Assembly: GCF_008000995.1 (NCBI RefSeq)
Contig: NZ_CP042828.1
Span: 4,764,882 to 4,828,881, forward strand
Length of the DNA: 64,000 bases
Source: Ruania zhangjianzhongii
GTDB lineage: Bacteria > Actinomycetota > Actinomycetes > Actinomycetales > Beutenbergiaceae
Direction of reading: 5' to 3'
The position numbers were made by a program, and so were the translations under genes. The stretch's first letter is position 1. The number at the start of each line of letters is the position of its first letter. Shown here piece by piece: positions 23,448 through 31,352 of the stretch. The notes under the pieces are model-generated. The model had not been told where the DNA came from. It made no database searches and was given only the letters and a program-made list of their open reading frames with translations.

Positions 23448-24317
23448 CGAGAGCTGTCCGAGGCCGACCGGTAGAACTCGAGGACCACGCCCGGTGTCCT
23501 GCCCGCCGTGGCCGAGGTCCGCGGTCGCAGTGTTCAGCGTGTCGACGAGCTCGGCGACCGGTGCCGGTGCGCCGACCTGCCGGGCCAGCTCGAGTGCCAG
23601 CCGGTTGTCCTTGGCGAGCAGGTCGAGCGCGAACGCGGGCCGGTAGTCCCCGGCCACCATCTTCGGGGCGATCTCCCGGAACAGGTTCGACACGGTGGCC
23701 GCGCCGGAGTCAGCGACCGTGCGCACGAACACCTCCGGATCCAGTCCCGCCGCAGCACACGCGTGCAGCACCTCGGCCGTCACCGCGTTGATCGCCCCGA
23801 ACATCAGGTTGTTCAGCACCTTGATCGTGGACCCGGCGCCGACCTCTCCCACATGTGGCACCGCCTTGGCGACCGGTCCCTGCAAGAGATCCCGCACGCC
23901 GTCGACCGCCTCTGCTACCCCACCAGCGGGCAGGGTCCACCCGCCGATCTTGTCCGGCCGGCCGAGAACCGGAGCATCTACATAGGCGACGCCGCCGGCG
24001 GCAAGCTGCGCGGCGGCCTCCCGGGCGCTGCCGGGGTCGATGGTGGACAGGTCTGCCACCACCACCCCGGCGCGCTCGGCGAGCGGCCCGGCCGCGACCT
24101 CGAGTACGTGCTCAGGACGCGGCAGCGAGAGAATCACGATCTCGGCGCCGTCGAGCGCCTCCGCGGCACTCTCGCTGACGGCGACCCCCTCGGACAGGGC
24201 AGCTCGGCGCGCCCGCTCCGACAGGTCGTGTCCGCGCACCTCGTGTCCCGCGCCCACCAGCGCGGCCGCCACGCGGCCACCCATCGTGCCCAGCCCGAGG
24301 ACTGTTGCTCGTGTCAT
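23444..24317 (-). CDS. 3-hydroxyisobutyrate/beta-hydroxyacid dehydrogenase family protein, frameshifted near its C-terminus
   Basis: An NAD(P)-dependent beta-hydroxyacid dehydrogenase: Rossmann start ATVLGLGTMGGRVAAALVGAG, substrate loop YVDAPVLGRPDKIGG and catalytic Lys in GSTIKVLNNLMFGA. Residues 1-276 run in one frame. After GHGGQDTG the expected C-terminal helix (VVLEFYRSASDSSR, then TGA at 23444) lies in the next frame, so one base too many is present near the CCC at 23490-23492. The restored protein would be about 290 residues, the family norm. The start overlaps the GntR stop (ATGA). It may be a sequencing error or a real mutation that replaces the last 14 residues with the downstream enzyme. 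Confidence 0.8.
23490..23492 (-). other. Probable single-base frameshift site
   Basis: A GGG triplet on the coding strand. Removing one G restores the dehydrogenase C-terminus and an ATGA junction with the next gene. In the 45 bases after this point, the fused frame uses mostly A/T at third positions, while the shifted frame uses almost only G/C. Confidence 0.7.
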
Positions 24318-25024
24318 GCGTTCCCCTCCTTCTCGTCGCCCTCGTCCGAGGCGGCGTGCAGGCTCTCCCGGAGCCGCCGGATGTGTCCGCGCGCCACCTG
24401 TTCGGCACTCTCCCCATCCCCGGACCGGATCGCGTCCAGGATGGCCCGGTGCTCGGCGAGCGCGACCGGCGGGCCCCCGCCCCGCCGCGACGTCGTCGCC
24501 ATCGCCAACCGGATCTGCCCCTGCAGCCGGCCGAGCGACTCGGTGAGCCGTTCGTTGCCGGCGGCCTCCCGGATCCGGTGGTGGAACTCCCCGTCGAGAC
24601 GAACGTGCGCAGCAGTGTCACCTGCCTCGACGGCCTCGGCGTGGGCCGTCCACAGCACATCGAGCCGGGCCAGCGCCGCCTCATCGGCCCGCTCCGCAGC
24701 GAGCCGGGCGGCCAGACCCTCCAGCACTTCGCGAATCGCGTAGATCTCCGCGAGCGCCTCCGGGTCGATCCGGCTCACCACAGCGCCACGGTGCGGCACG
24801 TAGTCGGCGAGCCCGTCGTGCTGGATCCGGGTGATCGCCTCCCGCGCCGGGCTGCGACTGATGTCCAGCCATCGCGCGACCTCGGGGACGGACAGCTTGC
24901 TACCCGGCGGCAGTGCGTGGCTCAGGATCGCGTCCCGGAGCACGCCGTAGGCCTGGTCTGCCAACCCGTTGCCACGGGCGACGAGACCGGGTTCGGCGCC
25001 GGGACCCGCCAGTGGATTCGTCAT
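24314..25024 (-). CDS. GntR family regulator, FadR/FCD subfamily
   Basis: A 236-residue regulator. The winged helix covers about residues 22-85: GLADQAYGVLRDAILSHALPPGSKLSVPEVARWL, then DISRSPAREAITRIQHDGL. The all-helical FCD effector domain follows, with its metal/ligand residues in EIYAIREVLEG, DGEFHHRIREAAGN and LAEHRAILDAIRSGD. FCD regulators usually sense sugar acids or short organic acids. ATG 25024 follows AAGGAGG. It is the first gene of its operon and divergent from the ABC importer, so it probably controls both arms. Confidence 0.9.
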   Translation of the reverse strand: MTNPLAGPGAEPGLVARGNGLADQAYGVLRDAILSHALPPGSKLSVPEVARWLDISRSPAREAITRIQHDGLADYVPHRGAVVSRIDPEALAEIYAIREVLEGLAARLAAERADEAALARLDVLWTAHAEAVEAGDTAAHVRLDGEFHHRIREAAGNERLTESLGRLQGQIRLAMATTSRRGGGPPVALAEHRAILDAIRSGDGESAEQVARGHIRRLRESLHAASDEGDEKEGNA

Positions 25025-25047
25025 CCTTGCCTCCTTGCTGCTCCGAA

Positions 25048-25062
25048 GATTACATGTAACAT
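25048..25062. promoter_or_regulatory. Palindromic operator candidate between GntR and ABC importer
   Basis: TTACATGTAA at 25050-25059 is a perfect 10-bp palindrome in an A/T-rich patch within the 90-base divergent gap. Size and symmetry suit a FadR-type GntR dimer. Confidence 0.5.
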
Positions 25063-25114
25063 GCACCGGAGCACAACGAGGTAACCCATCCGGCAGCAAT
25101 CAAGGGAGCAGCGC

Positions 25115-26008
25115 GTGGCCCGATCGGCAGCGACCCGGCGTCGTCGCGGCCAGTTCGTGCCCTGGTGGTTTGCGCTGCCCGCGATCGTGGTCTTCGCCGT
25201 CTTCATGATCTGGCCAAGCATCGACGGCGTGATCCTGGCCTTCCAGGAGTGGGACGGGGTATCCCCGGAGCGCGTGTTCGTCGGCTTCGACAATCTGAAG
25301 GACGTCTTCAGCCACCCGGTCGCGTTCGGCGCCGTGGCTCGCACCCTGCTGATCGCCTTCGCGCTCCTGGTGACCCGAAACCTGTTCGGCATGCTGCTCG
25401 CCCTCGCCCTGAACACCCGGGTGCGCAGCCGCCTGCTGCTGCGCACCGTGTTCTTCGCCCCGGCTGTGATGTCCAGCGTGGTCCTCGGCTACACCTACAA
25501 GTACCTGTTCTCCCCCTCCGGCCCGGTCAACGACGCGCTCGCCGGCCTCGGCGTCACCGAGCTGCCGAACTGGCTCGGCGACCCGGAGCTGGCCATCTGG
25601 GTGATCATCCTGGTGATCTCCTGGCAGACCGTCGGCTCGACGATGGTGATCTACCTGGCCGGCCTGCAAGCGGTGCCCCAGGAAGTGCTGGAGGCTGCGA
25701 GCATCGACGGTGCCGGCGCCTGGCGCCGCTTCTTCAACGTGTCGTTGCCGTTCCTGGCACCCGCGATCACGGTGAACATGGTGTTCACGCTGATCACCGG
25801 GCTGCGGGTGTTCGACGACGTCTACGTCCTCACCGGAGGTGGCCCGGCGAACCAGACGCAGACGATCTCCACCTTGCTCGTGCAGGAGGCGTTCGAGTTC
25901 GGCAACTACGGCTCGGCCGCCGCACTCGCGGTGGTGCTGAGCCTGCTGATCGCGGTGCTGACCGCAGTGCAGTTCAAGTTCCTGCGACGCCAGCGTGGGC
26001 TGTCATGA
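25115..26008 (+). CDS. Sugar ABC transporter permease, MalF/UgpA type
   Basis: A 297-residue inner-membrane permease of the carbohydrate CUT1 class with about six transmembrane helices, the first at WWFALPAIVVFAVFMIW. The EAA loop that docks the ATPase reads EVLEAASIDGAGAWRRFFNVSLPFLAPA. The start is GTG 25115, preceded by AAGGGAGCA. The stop overlaps the next permease (ATGA). No ATPase gene is present, so a shared MsiK-type ATPase encoded elsewhere is expected, as in other actinobacterial CUT1 systems. Confidence 0.92.
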   Translation: MARSAATRRRRGQFVPWWFALPAIVVFAVFMIWPSIDGVILAFQEWDGVSPERVFVGFDNLKDVFSHPVAFGAVARTLLIAFALLVTRNLFGMLLALALNTRVRSRLLLRTVFFAPAVMSSVVLGYTYKYLFSPSGPVNDALAGLGVTELPNWLGDPELAIWVIILVISWQTVGSTMVIYLAGLQAVPQEVLEAASIDGAGAWRRFFNVSLPFLAPAITVNMVFTLITGLRVFDDVYVLTGGGPANQTQTISTLLVQEAFEFGNYGSAAALAVVLSLLIAVLTAVQFKFLRRQRGLS

Positions 26009-26829
26009 CCCATCGCTACACCTGGCGCACCGGTCTGCTGGAGCTCGGCATGATCGCCGCAGCCGCCGTGTTCGCCATCCCGTTCTACGTCATCATCAAC
26101 CTGGCGTTCCAAGAGCCGCACTCGCAGCAGTCCGCGATGGTGCCTACGCTGCCACCGAACTTCGAGTCGCTCGGCATCGCCTGGGGTGCTGGTGGGCTCG
26201 GCGCCGCCCTGCTGAACAGCATCGTGGTCACCGCTGTGTCCAGCGTGATCGTGATCGCCGAGGCCGCACTCGCCAGCTACTACCTCGCCCGGGCGACCAG
26301 CAGACTGTCCCGGATCGCGTCCGTGGCCTTCATCGGCGGCCTGATGCTGCCGCTGCAGCTGGCGACGCTGCCGCTGTACGTGATCGTGCGCAACCTGGGT
26401 CTGATGGGCACCCTCTGGGGGCTGGTGCTGGTCTACTCGGCGCTGTTCCTGCCGTTCTCCATCTTCCTCTACACGATGTTCCTGCGCGCAGTGCCGATCG
26501 AGTACGAGGAGAGCGCCCAGCTGGACGGGTGCGGGCCGCTCGGGGCGTTCTGGCATGTGGTGTTCCCGATGCTGCGGCCGGTGACCATGACCGTGCTGAT
26601 CCTCAACGGCATCGGCATGTACAACGACTTCTTCACCCCCTTGCTCTACCTGTCCGGGAGCGGGCAGCAGACGGTGACCGTCGCGATCATCTCGTTCGTC
26701 GGCGTCTACGTCACCCAATGGCCGGTGGTGTTCGCCGGCATGCTGCTCGCCTCCGTCCCTGTACTGATCGCCTTCATCGCGGCACAGAAACAGATCATCA
26801 GCGGTTTCGCCGGCGGCCTGAAGGGCTGA
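26005..26829 (+). CDS. Sugar ABC transporter permease, MalG/UgpE type
   Basis: A 274-residue second CUT1 permease. TM1 is at about residues 10-32 (LLELGMIAAAAVFAIPFYVIINLAF). The EAA loop is EYEESAQLDGCGPLGAFWHVVFPMLRPV. The C-terminus ISGFAGGLKG is the standard ending of MalG-type proteins. It is translationally coupled to the first permease by the ATGA overlap and forms the channel with it. Confidence 0.93.
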   Translation: MTHRYTWRTGLLELGMIAAAAVFAIPFYVIINLAFQEPHSQQSAMVPTLPPNFESLGIAWGAGGLGAALLNSIVVTAVSSVIVIAEAALASYYLARATSRLSRIASVAFIGGLMLPLQLATLPLYVIVRNLGLMGTLWGLVLVYSALFLPFSIFLYTMFLRAVPIEYEESAQLDGCGPLGAFWHVVFPMLRPVTMTVLILNGIGMYNDFFTPLLYLSGSGQQTVTVAIISFVGVYVTQWPVVFAGMLLASVPVLIAFIAAQKQIISGFAGGLKG

Positions 26830-26901
26830 CGGCATCCCGGCGCCGACCGGCACCGGACCATCCACACCAACCGGACCTTCCACACATCAGGAGACGCGAC
26901 A

Positions 26902-28182
26902 ATGAAGCGCAGCACTCTCACCGCAGCCGGGGCGGCGGCAGCCGTCCTCGCCCTGGCCGCCTGTACCAGCACCCCGCAGGGTCCGGACGGCGGCGAGGAC
27001 GGGGGCGACGGCGCCTCCGCCACCCTTTCCTTCCTCTCTCCGTGGACGCAGGCGCAGACCACCCCGATGATCGAGGCGTACGCCGAGGCGAACCCGGACA
27101 TCGAGATCAACGTCACCTACGTCGCCGGGAACGAGAACGCCCAGCAGCTGCTCACCACCCAGCTCGCCGCCGGGAATGCCCCGGACGTGTTCTACCTGAA
27201 CCCCGGCGCTGGGTCACCGACCTCTGTCGGCGTCCTCGCCGAGGCCGGATACCTGCTCGACCTCACCGAGGAGGAGTGGGCCGGCGATCTGGAGGAGCCG
27301 TACCGCAGCTTCCTCAGCCACGAGGACTCGGTCTACGCCTACCCGTCGACGATCTTCGGGATCGGCGCGATCTACAACCAAGGCATGCTGGACGAGGCGG
27401 GCCTGGAGGCACCGCAGACCTGGACCGATCTACTCGCGTTCTGCAGCGACGCCAGCGCGGCCGGGACTCCGGCATTCACCCTCGGCGCCGGCGCGGCCTG
27501 GATCAACGCCTTGATCCCCTACGCCCTGGCCGCCACCCTGGTGGACAGCGTGGACCCGGAGTTCGAGGCGAACGTGGGCTCCGGATCCGACTTCAGCCAG
27601 AGCGAGTGGGTCACCGCCCTGGCCCAGCACCAGGAGATGGTCGACGCCGGCTGCTTCCAGGACAGCCCGACCGGTACCGACGGGCCCACCACCTGGCAGG
27701 TGGTCGGTCAGGGGGAGAGCTTCGGCGTAGTCACCGTCGGTGCTCTGCTCTCCGAGATCCAGGCGAACGCACCGGAGGACACCGAGTGGGTGATGCACGC
27801 GCTGCCCGCCACCGATGACCCGGAGCAGACCACGATGCCGGTGAGCCTGTCCTCCACCGTCGGCGTGAACGCCGCCTCCGACCAGAGCGAGGCCGCACTG
27901 GACTTCGTGAACTGGCTGTCCGAGGGGGAACAGCTCGCTCAGCTCGCCGGGCTGCAGGCCGGTGCCGTGCCGACGATCGCCAGTGACGAGTTCGACGCGC
28001 CACCATCGGTCGCGATCGTCAACGAGCTCTCCGCGGCCGACCGCACCACGCCGGTGCCGGATCTGTACTGGCCGAACGCGGAGGTGCAGGCCGCCCTGCA
28101 CGCGGGGGTCCAGGGCATGCTCCTGGGAGAGCAGACACCCGAGGACGTGACTGCAGCGATGCAGGAGGCCGCCCAGGGATGA
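26902..28182 (+). CDS. Extracellular solute-binding lipoprotein (family 1) of the sugar importer
   Basis: A 426-residue binding protein. The lipoprotein signal is clear (MKRSTLTAAGAAAAVLALAAC, lipobox LAAC with Cys 21) and is followed by an acidic Gly/Asp linker. The body begins ATLSFLSPWTQAQTTPMIEAY and includes QLAAGNAPDVFYLNP, both typical of CUT1 sugar-binding proteins. It follows the permeases after 72 bases with a GGAGACG site. Together with the GH78 gene, it is inferred to capture an oligosaccharide or rhamnoside released outside the cell. Confidence 0.92.
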   Translation: MKRSTLTAAGAAAAVLALAACTSTPQGPDGGEDGGDGASATLSFLSPWTQAQTTPMIEAYAEANPDIEINVTYVAGNENAQQLLTTQLAAGNAPDVFYLNPGAGSPTSVGVLAEAGYLLDLTEEEWAGDLEEPYRSFLSHEDSVYAYPSTIFGIGAIYNQGMLDEAGLEAPQTWTDLLAFCSDASAAGTPAFTLGAGAAWINALIPYALAATLVDSVDPEFEANVGSGSDFSQSEWVTALAQHQEMVDAGCFQDSPTGTDGPTTWQVVGQGESFGVVTVGALLSEIQANAPEDTEWVMHALPATDDPEQTTMPVSLSSTVGVNAASDQSEAALDFVNWLSEGEQLAQLAGLQAGAVPTIASDEFDAPPSVAIVNELSAADRTTPVPDLYWPNAEVQAALHAGVQGMLLGEQTPEDVTAAMQEAAQG

Positions 28183-28219
28183 GGAACCACCTGTCCGGGT
28201 CAGCACCCCCGGCAGGCAA

Positions 28220-28278
28220 ACCCCGGACCGGGCACCAGCGGGGCAACACCCCGGCCCGCCACCCCGGACCGGGCACCA
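28220..28278. repeat. 18-bp direct repeat in leader of the GH78 gene
   Basis: ACCCCGGACCGGGCACCA occurs at 28220-28237 and again at 28261-28278. Each copy contains the small palindrome CCGGACCGG. Confidence 0.7.
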
Positions 28279-28290
28279 CGAGGAGGACGC

Positions 28291-30444
28291 TTGAATCCGA
28301 TCGACGCCGGCGCCAGCTGGATCACCTCGGCCGCGCAGCACGCTAACCGCCGCGCGCTGCCGGTCCTGGCGGCAGTCATCGACGTGCCCGACGGTCTGGC
28401 CCGCGCCACCCTGCACGTGGCCGCCCTGGGTGTGCTGCAGGTACGGCTGGACGGCGCCGAGGTCACTGACGATGTCCTCGAACCGGGCTATGCGGACTGG
28501 CGCCGCAGCGGCGAGTACACCGGCTGGGAGCTGGCCCTCACCCCGGGCCGGCACGTGCTCCGGTTCGATCTCGGCGGCGGGATGTACCGCTCGTTCGCCG
28601 AGGACGACCGGTGGATCAAGGTCCACCAGGACATCGGGGACATCGCCGTGGCGGCCGTCCTGGACCTCGAGCTGGCCGATGGCACCATCCGCCGGATCTG
28701 CACCGACCAGACCTGGGCGGGCACCACCGGGGCAACCACCACCTCCAACTGGGTGGGCGGAGAGGACTACGACGCCTCGCTGGAACCGGACGCCACGATA
28801 GGCGGCCTGGCCACCTGGCCCTGCGCCGTCGACGCTCGTGTCCCCCCTGACCTGCGGCTGGAACCGAAGCAGACATTGCCGATCCGGGTGCAGGAGACGC
28901 TGGCTCCGAGAACGCTCACCCGGCACGGGCAGCAGTGGATCGTCGACTTCGGCCAGAACGTGGCGGGCTGGCCTGAGCTGGACCTACCCCCGGGCAGCAG
29001 CGTCCGGTTGCGGCCGGCCGAGCTGCTCCAGGCCGACGGCGGAGCGGACGTGCGTACGCAGGGCTGGGGTCCCGTACGGCACGAGGTGGATGCGGGCGCG
29101 GCCGGGTGCCGGTGGCACCCGGCGTTCATGTACAACGGTCTGCGCTACCTCGAGGTCACCGGGCTGGATGCGCTGCACGCCGACCAGGTGCGCCTGCACG
29201 TGCTCGCCGCGGACGCCCCGGCTTCCAGTGCGTTCACCAGCTCGGACCAGCGGCTGAACGACATCTGGGCGCTCACCCGGGCGGCGATCCGGTCGAACAT
29301 GATGTCGGTGTTCACCGACTGCCCGCAGCGGGAGAAGCTCGGCTACCTGGAGCAGATCCACTCCTTGCACGACCTGCTGGTGCGCAGCTACGACTGCGGC
29401 CCGATCTTGGACCGGATGCTCCGACTGGCGGTCGATGCCCAGCGCGAGGACGGCTCGATCGGCCTGTACGCCCCGGAGTGGGAGGACCCCGGCGACCCGT
29501 GGCGCGGCGACCCGAACTGGGGCGGGACGGTGGTGCTGCTGCCACTGGCCCGATACCGGCACACGGGGCAGCTCGCCGGCCTGGAGCTCGCTTACCCGGC
29601 GATGCTGCGCTACATCGACTTCCTGCTCGCCGACCGGGACTCCGACGGCATCCTGCGCTACGGCCTCGGCGACTTCAACGGCGCCTCGACGAAGAAGTTC
29701 CGGTCCATGCCGCTGGTCTCCACCGCGACCCTGGTCAAGCTGCTGCAGCGGACCGCGGAGGTCGCGGCGCTGCTCGGCCGGCCGGAGGAGGCCCGGCTGC
29801 AGGCCGACGCGGCAGCGGTGGCCGCCGACTTCCACCGGGCGTTGGTCGCACCGGATGGCCGGATCGGCACCGGCACCGTTGCCGAATGGGTGGTGGCACT
29901 CGATGCCGGACTCGCTCCTGAAGGGGCGATCGAGGAGATCGACCGGCTGATCCGTGCCGCGCCCGGGATGCCGGACGTCGGCGCCGTGGTCCTCACCCTC
30001 CTGGCCAGCCAGCTGGCCCGCGCCGGCAAGCACGAGACGTTGCTGGCGATCACCCGGGTCACCGCGGCGCCGAGCTATGGGTACATGCTCGCCCACGGGG
30101 CCACCGCGCTCACCGAGACCTGGGACGGGCCGACGTTCGGGTTCAGCCAGAACCACTTCATGAATGGTGCGATCGCCACCTGGTTCCACGAGCATGTCCT
30201 CGGCATCCGGCAGCGGGAAGGCACCGTCGGCTGGACCGACCCACTGATCGCCCCCACCCCGGTGGGCGACCTCACCAGCGCCGCCGGGCACTTCGACACC
30301 CCCACCGGGCGCGTCCAGATCTCCTGGCAGCGCTCGGACGACCACTTCACGATCGAGGGCCAGGCGCCGCAGGCACTCGTCCGCCTGCCCTCCGGGGCCG
30401 AGCACCACATCTCCGGGCGGTTCCGCCTCGCGGAGGAGCACTGA
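28291..30444 (+). CDS. GH78-type alpha-L-rhamnosidase-like glycoside hydrolase
   Basis: A 717-residue intracellular glycosidase without a signal peptide. The N-terminal beta-sandwich includes GYADWRRSGEYTGWEL and YRSFAEDDRWIK; its concanavalin-like part contains WIVDFGQNVAGWPEL, a phrase seen in most GH78 enzymes. The (alpha/alpha)6 catalytic domain starts near residue 325 and has SVFTDCPQREKLGYLEQIHS, the GH78 acid region, and later ALTETWDGPTFGFSQNHFMNGAIATW. The start is TTG 28291 directly behind AGGAGG. It ends the importer operon and should cleave imported rhamnosides; substrate identity is inferred. Confidence 0.85.
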   Translation: MNPIDAGASWITSAAQHANRRALPVLAAVIDVPDGLARATLHVAALGVLQVRLDGAEVTDDVLEPGYADWRRSGEYTGWELALTPGRHVLRFDLGGGMYRSFAEDDRWIKVHQDIGDIAVAAVLDLELADGTIRRICTDQTWAGTTGATTTSNWVGGEDYDASLEPDATIGGLATWPCAVDARVPPDLRLEPKQTLPIRVQETLAPRTLTRHGQQWIVDFGQNVAGWPELDLPPGSSVRLRPAELLQADGGADVRTQGWGPVRHEVDAGAAGCRWHPAFMYNGLRYLEVTGLDALHADQVRLHVLAADAPASSAFTSSDQRLNDIWALTRAAIRSNMMSVFTDCPQREKLGYLEQIHSLHDLLVRSYDCGPILDRMLRLAVDAQREDGSIGLYAPEWEDPGDPWRGDPNWGGTVVLLPLARYRHTGQLAGLELAYPAMLRYIDFLLADRDSDGILRYGLGDFNGASTKKFRSMPLVSTATLVKLLQRTAEVAALLGRPEEARLQADAAAVAADFHRALVAPDGRIGTGTVAEWVVALDAGLAPEGAIEEIDRLIRAAPGMPDVGAVVLTLLASQLARAGKHETLLAITRVTAAPSYGYMLAHGATALTETWDGPTFGFSQNHFMNGAIATWFHEHVLGIRQREGTVGWTDPLIAPTPVGDLTSAAGHFDTPTGRVQISWQRSDDHFTIEGQAPQALVRLPSGAEHHISGRFRLAEEH

Positions 30445-30501
30445 GGATCCGGCACCGCGAATCCGGCACACGGCCCGATGCCGACCAGGCAGACTGGCAC
30501 G

Positions 30502-31203
30502 GTGAGCTCCGACATCCTCACCCTCCCGACCGAGTCCGGCGACCTCCCGGTGCAGCGCTGGCTTCCTCCGGCCGGAACCGGCCCCGGTGTGCTTCTGCTG
30601 CAGGAGGTTTTCGGCCTCAGCGACTACGTCCGCACCCGCGCCGCCGACCTCGCCGAGGCCGGTTATGTGGTGTTCGCGCCCGACCTGTACTGGCGGCTGC
30701 CGGACGCGCAGGTGGCCGAGGACGACGTCGCTCGCGGGCTGGAGCTCGCCGGACAACTTCCCTGGGACGACGCGCTGGCGGACGCGCGCACCGCGATGGA
30801 TGCGCTCCGTGCCGCGCCGGAGACCACCGGCCAGATCGGTCTGGTCGGCTTCTGCTATGGCGGCGGGCTCGCGTTCAACCTCGCCGCTCAGACAGTGCCG
30901 GACTCCCTGGTCAGCTACTACGGGTCCGCACTGCCCACCCTGCTCCCGCTGGCGCGGGAGGTGACCTGCCCCAGCCTGCACCACTTCGGCACCGCGGACG
31001 AGGTCATCCCGCTGGAGACCGTGGAGAAGATCCGAGACGCGGTGACCGCCGGTCACCGCCGCGTGCAGTTCTTCACCTACGACGGCGCAGGTCACGCCTT
31101 CGACAATCCGTCCCCGGCCGCCCACCACGAGCAGGCATCCGCGCTGGCCTGGCAGCGCACGCTCGCCTTCCTCGGCGCGCACCTGAGCCCTGGCCAGGCC
31201 TAG
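30502..31203 (+). CDS. Dienelactone hydrolase family protein
   Basis: A 233-residue alpha/beta hydrolase. The triad of the family is visible: Cys in IGLVGFCYGGGLAFNL, Asp in FGTADEVIP and His in YDGAGHAFDNP, with Glu in LLLQEVFGLSDYVR as the fourth conserved residue. It hydrolyses dienelactone or related cyclic esters. The GTG at 30502 is preferred; the frame opens 24 bases earlier at an ATG with no ribosome site. It follows the GH78 gene after 57 bases but has no clear link to it. Confidence 0.87.
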   Translation: MSSDILTLPTESGDLPVQRWLPPAGTGPGVLLLQEVFGLSDYVRTRAADLAEAGYVVFAPDLYWRLPDAQVAEDDVARGLELAGQLPWDDALADARTAMDALRAAPETTGQIGLVGFCYGGGLAFNLAAQTVPDSLVSYYGSALPTLLPLAREVTCPSLHHFGTADEVIPLETVEKIRDAVTAGHRRVQFFTYDGAGHAFDNPSPAAHHEQASALAWQRTLAFLGAHLSPGQA

Positions 31204-31352
31204 CGCCAGGAACGCCCCGCCACCGCCCGGGACTGCGGCCCTTCGCCGCGACTGGACAAGATCCGTTGGCGAGATGCGATGTGGGCAACAGTTTCGGTCC
31301 AGTCGGCGGTGAGGTTGGTCGTGGGTGCGGCGGGGCAGGGCTGGCGGATGGG

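Noticed and set aside
22308-24317. A single bifunctional dehydrogenase-dehydratase protein of 669 residues
   Set aside because: The linker has the wrong codon bias, and a proper C-terminus, stop and ATGA junction exist in the next frame; two genes with a frameshift explain the sequence better.
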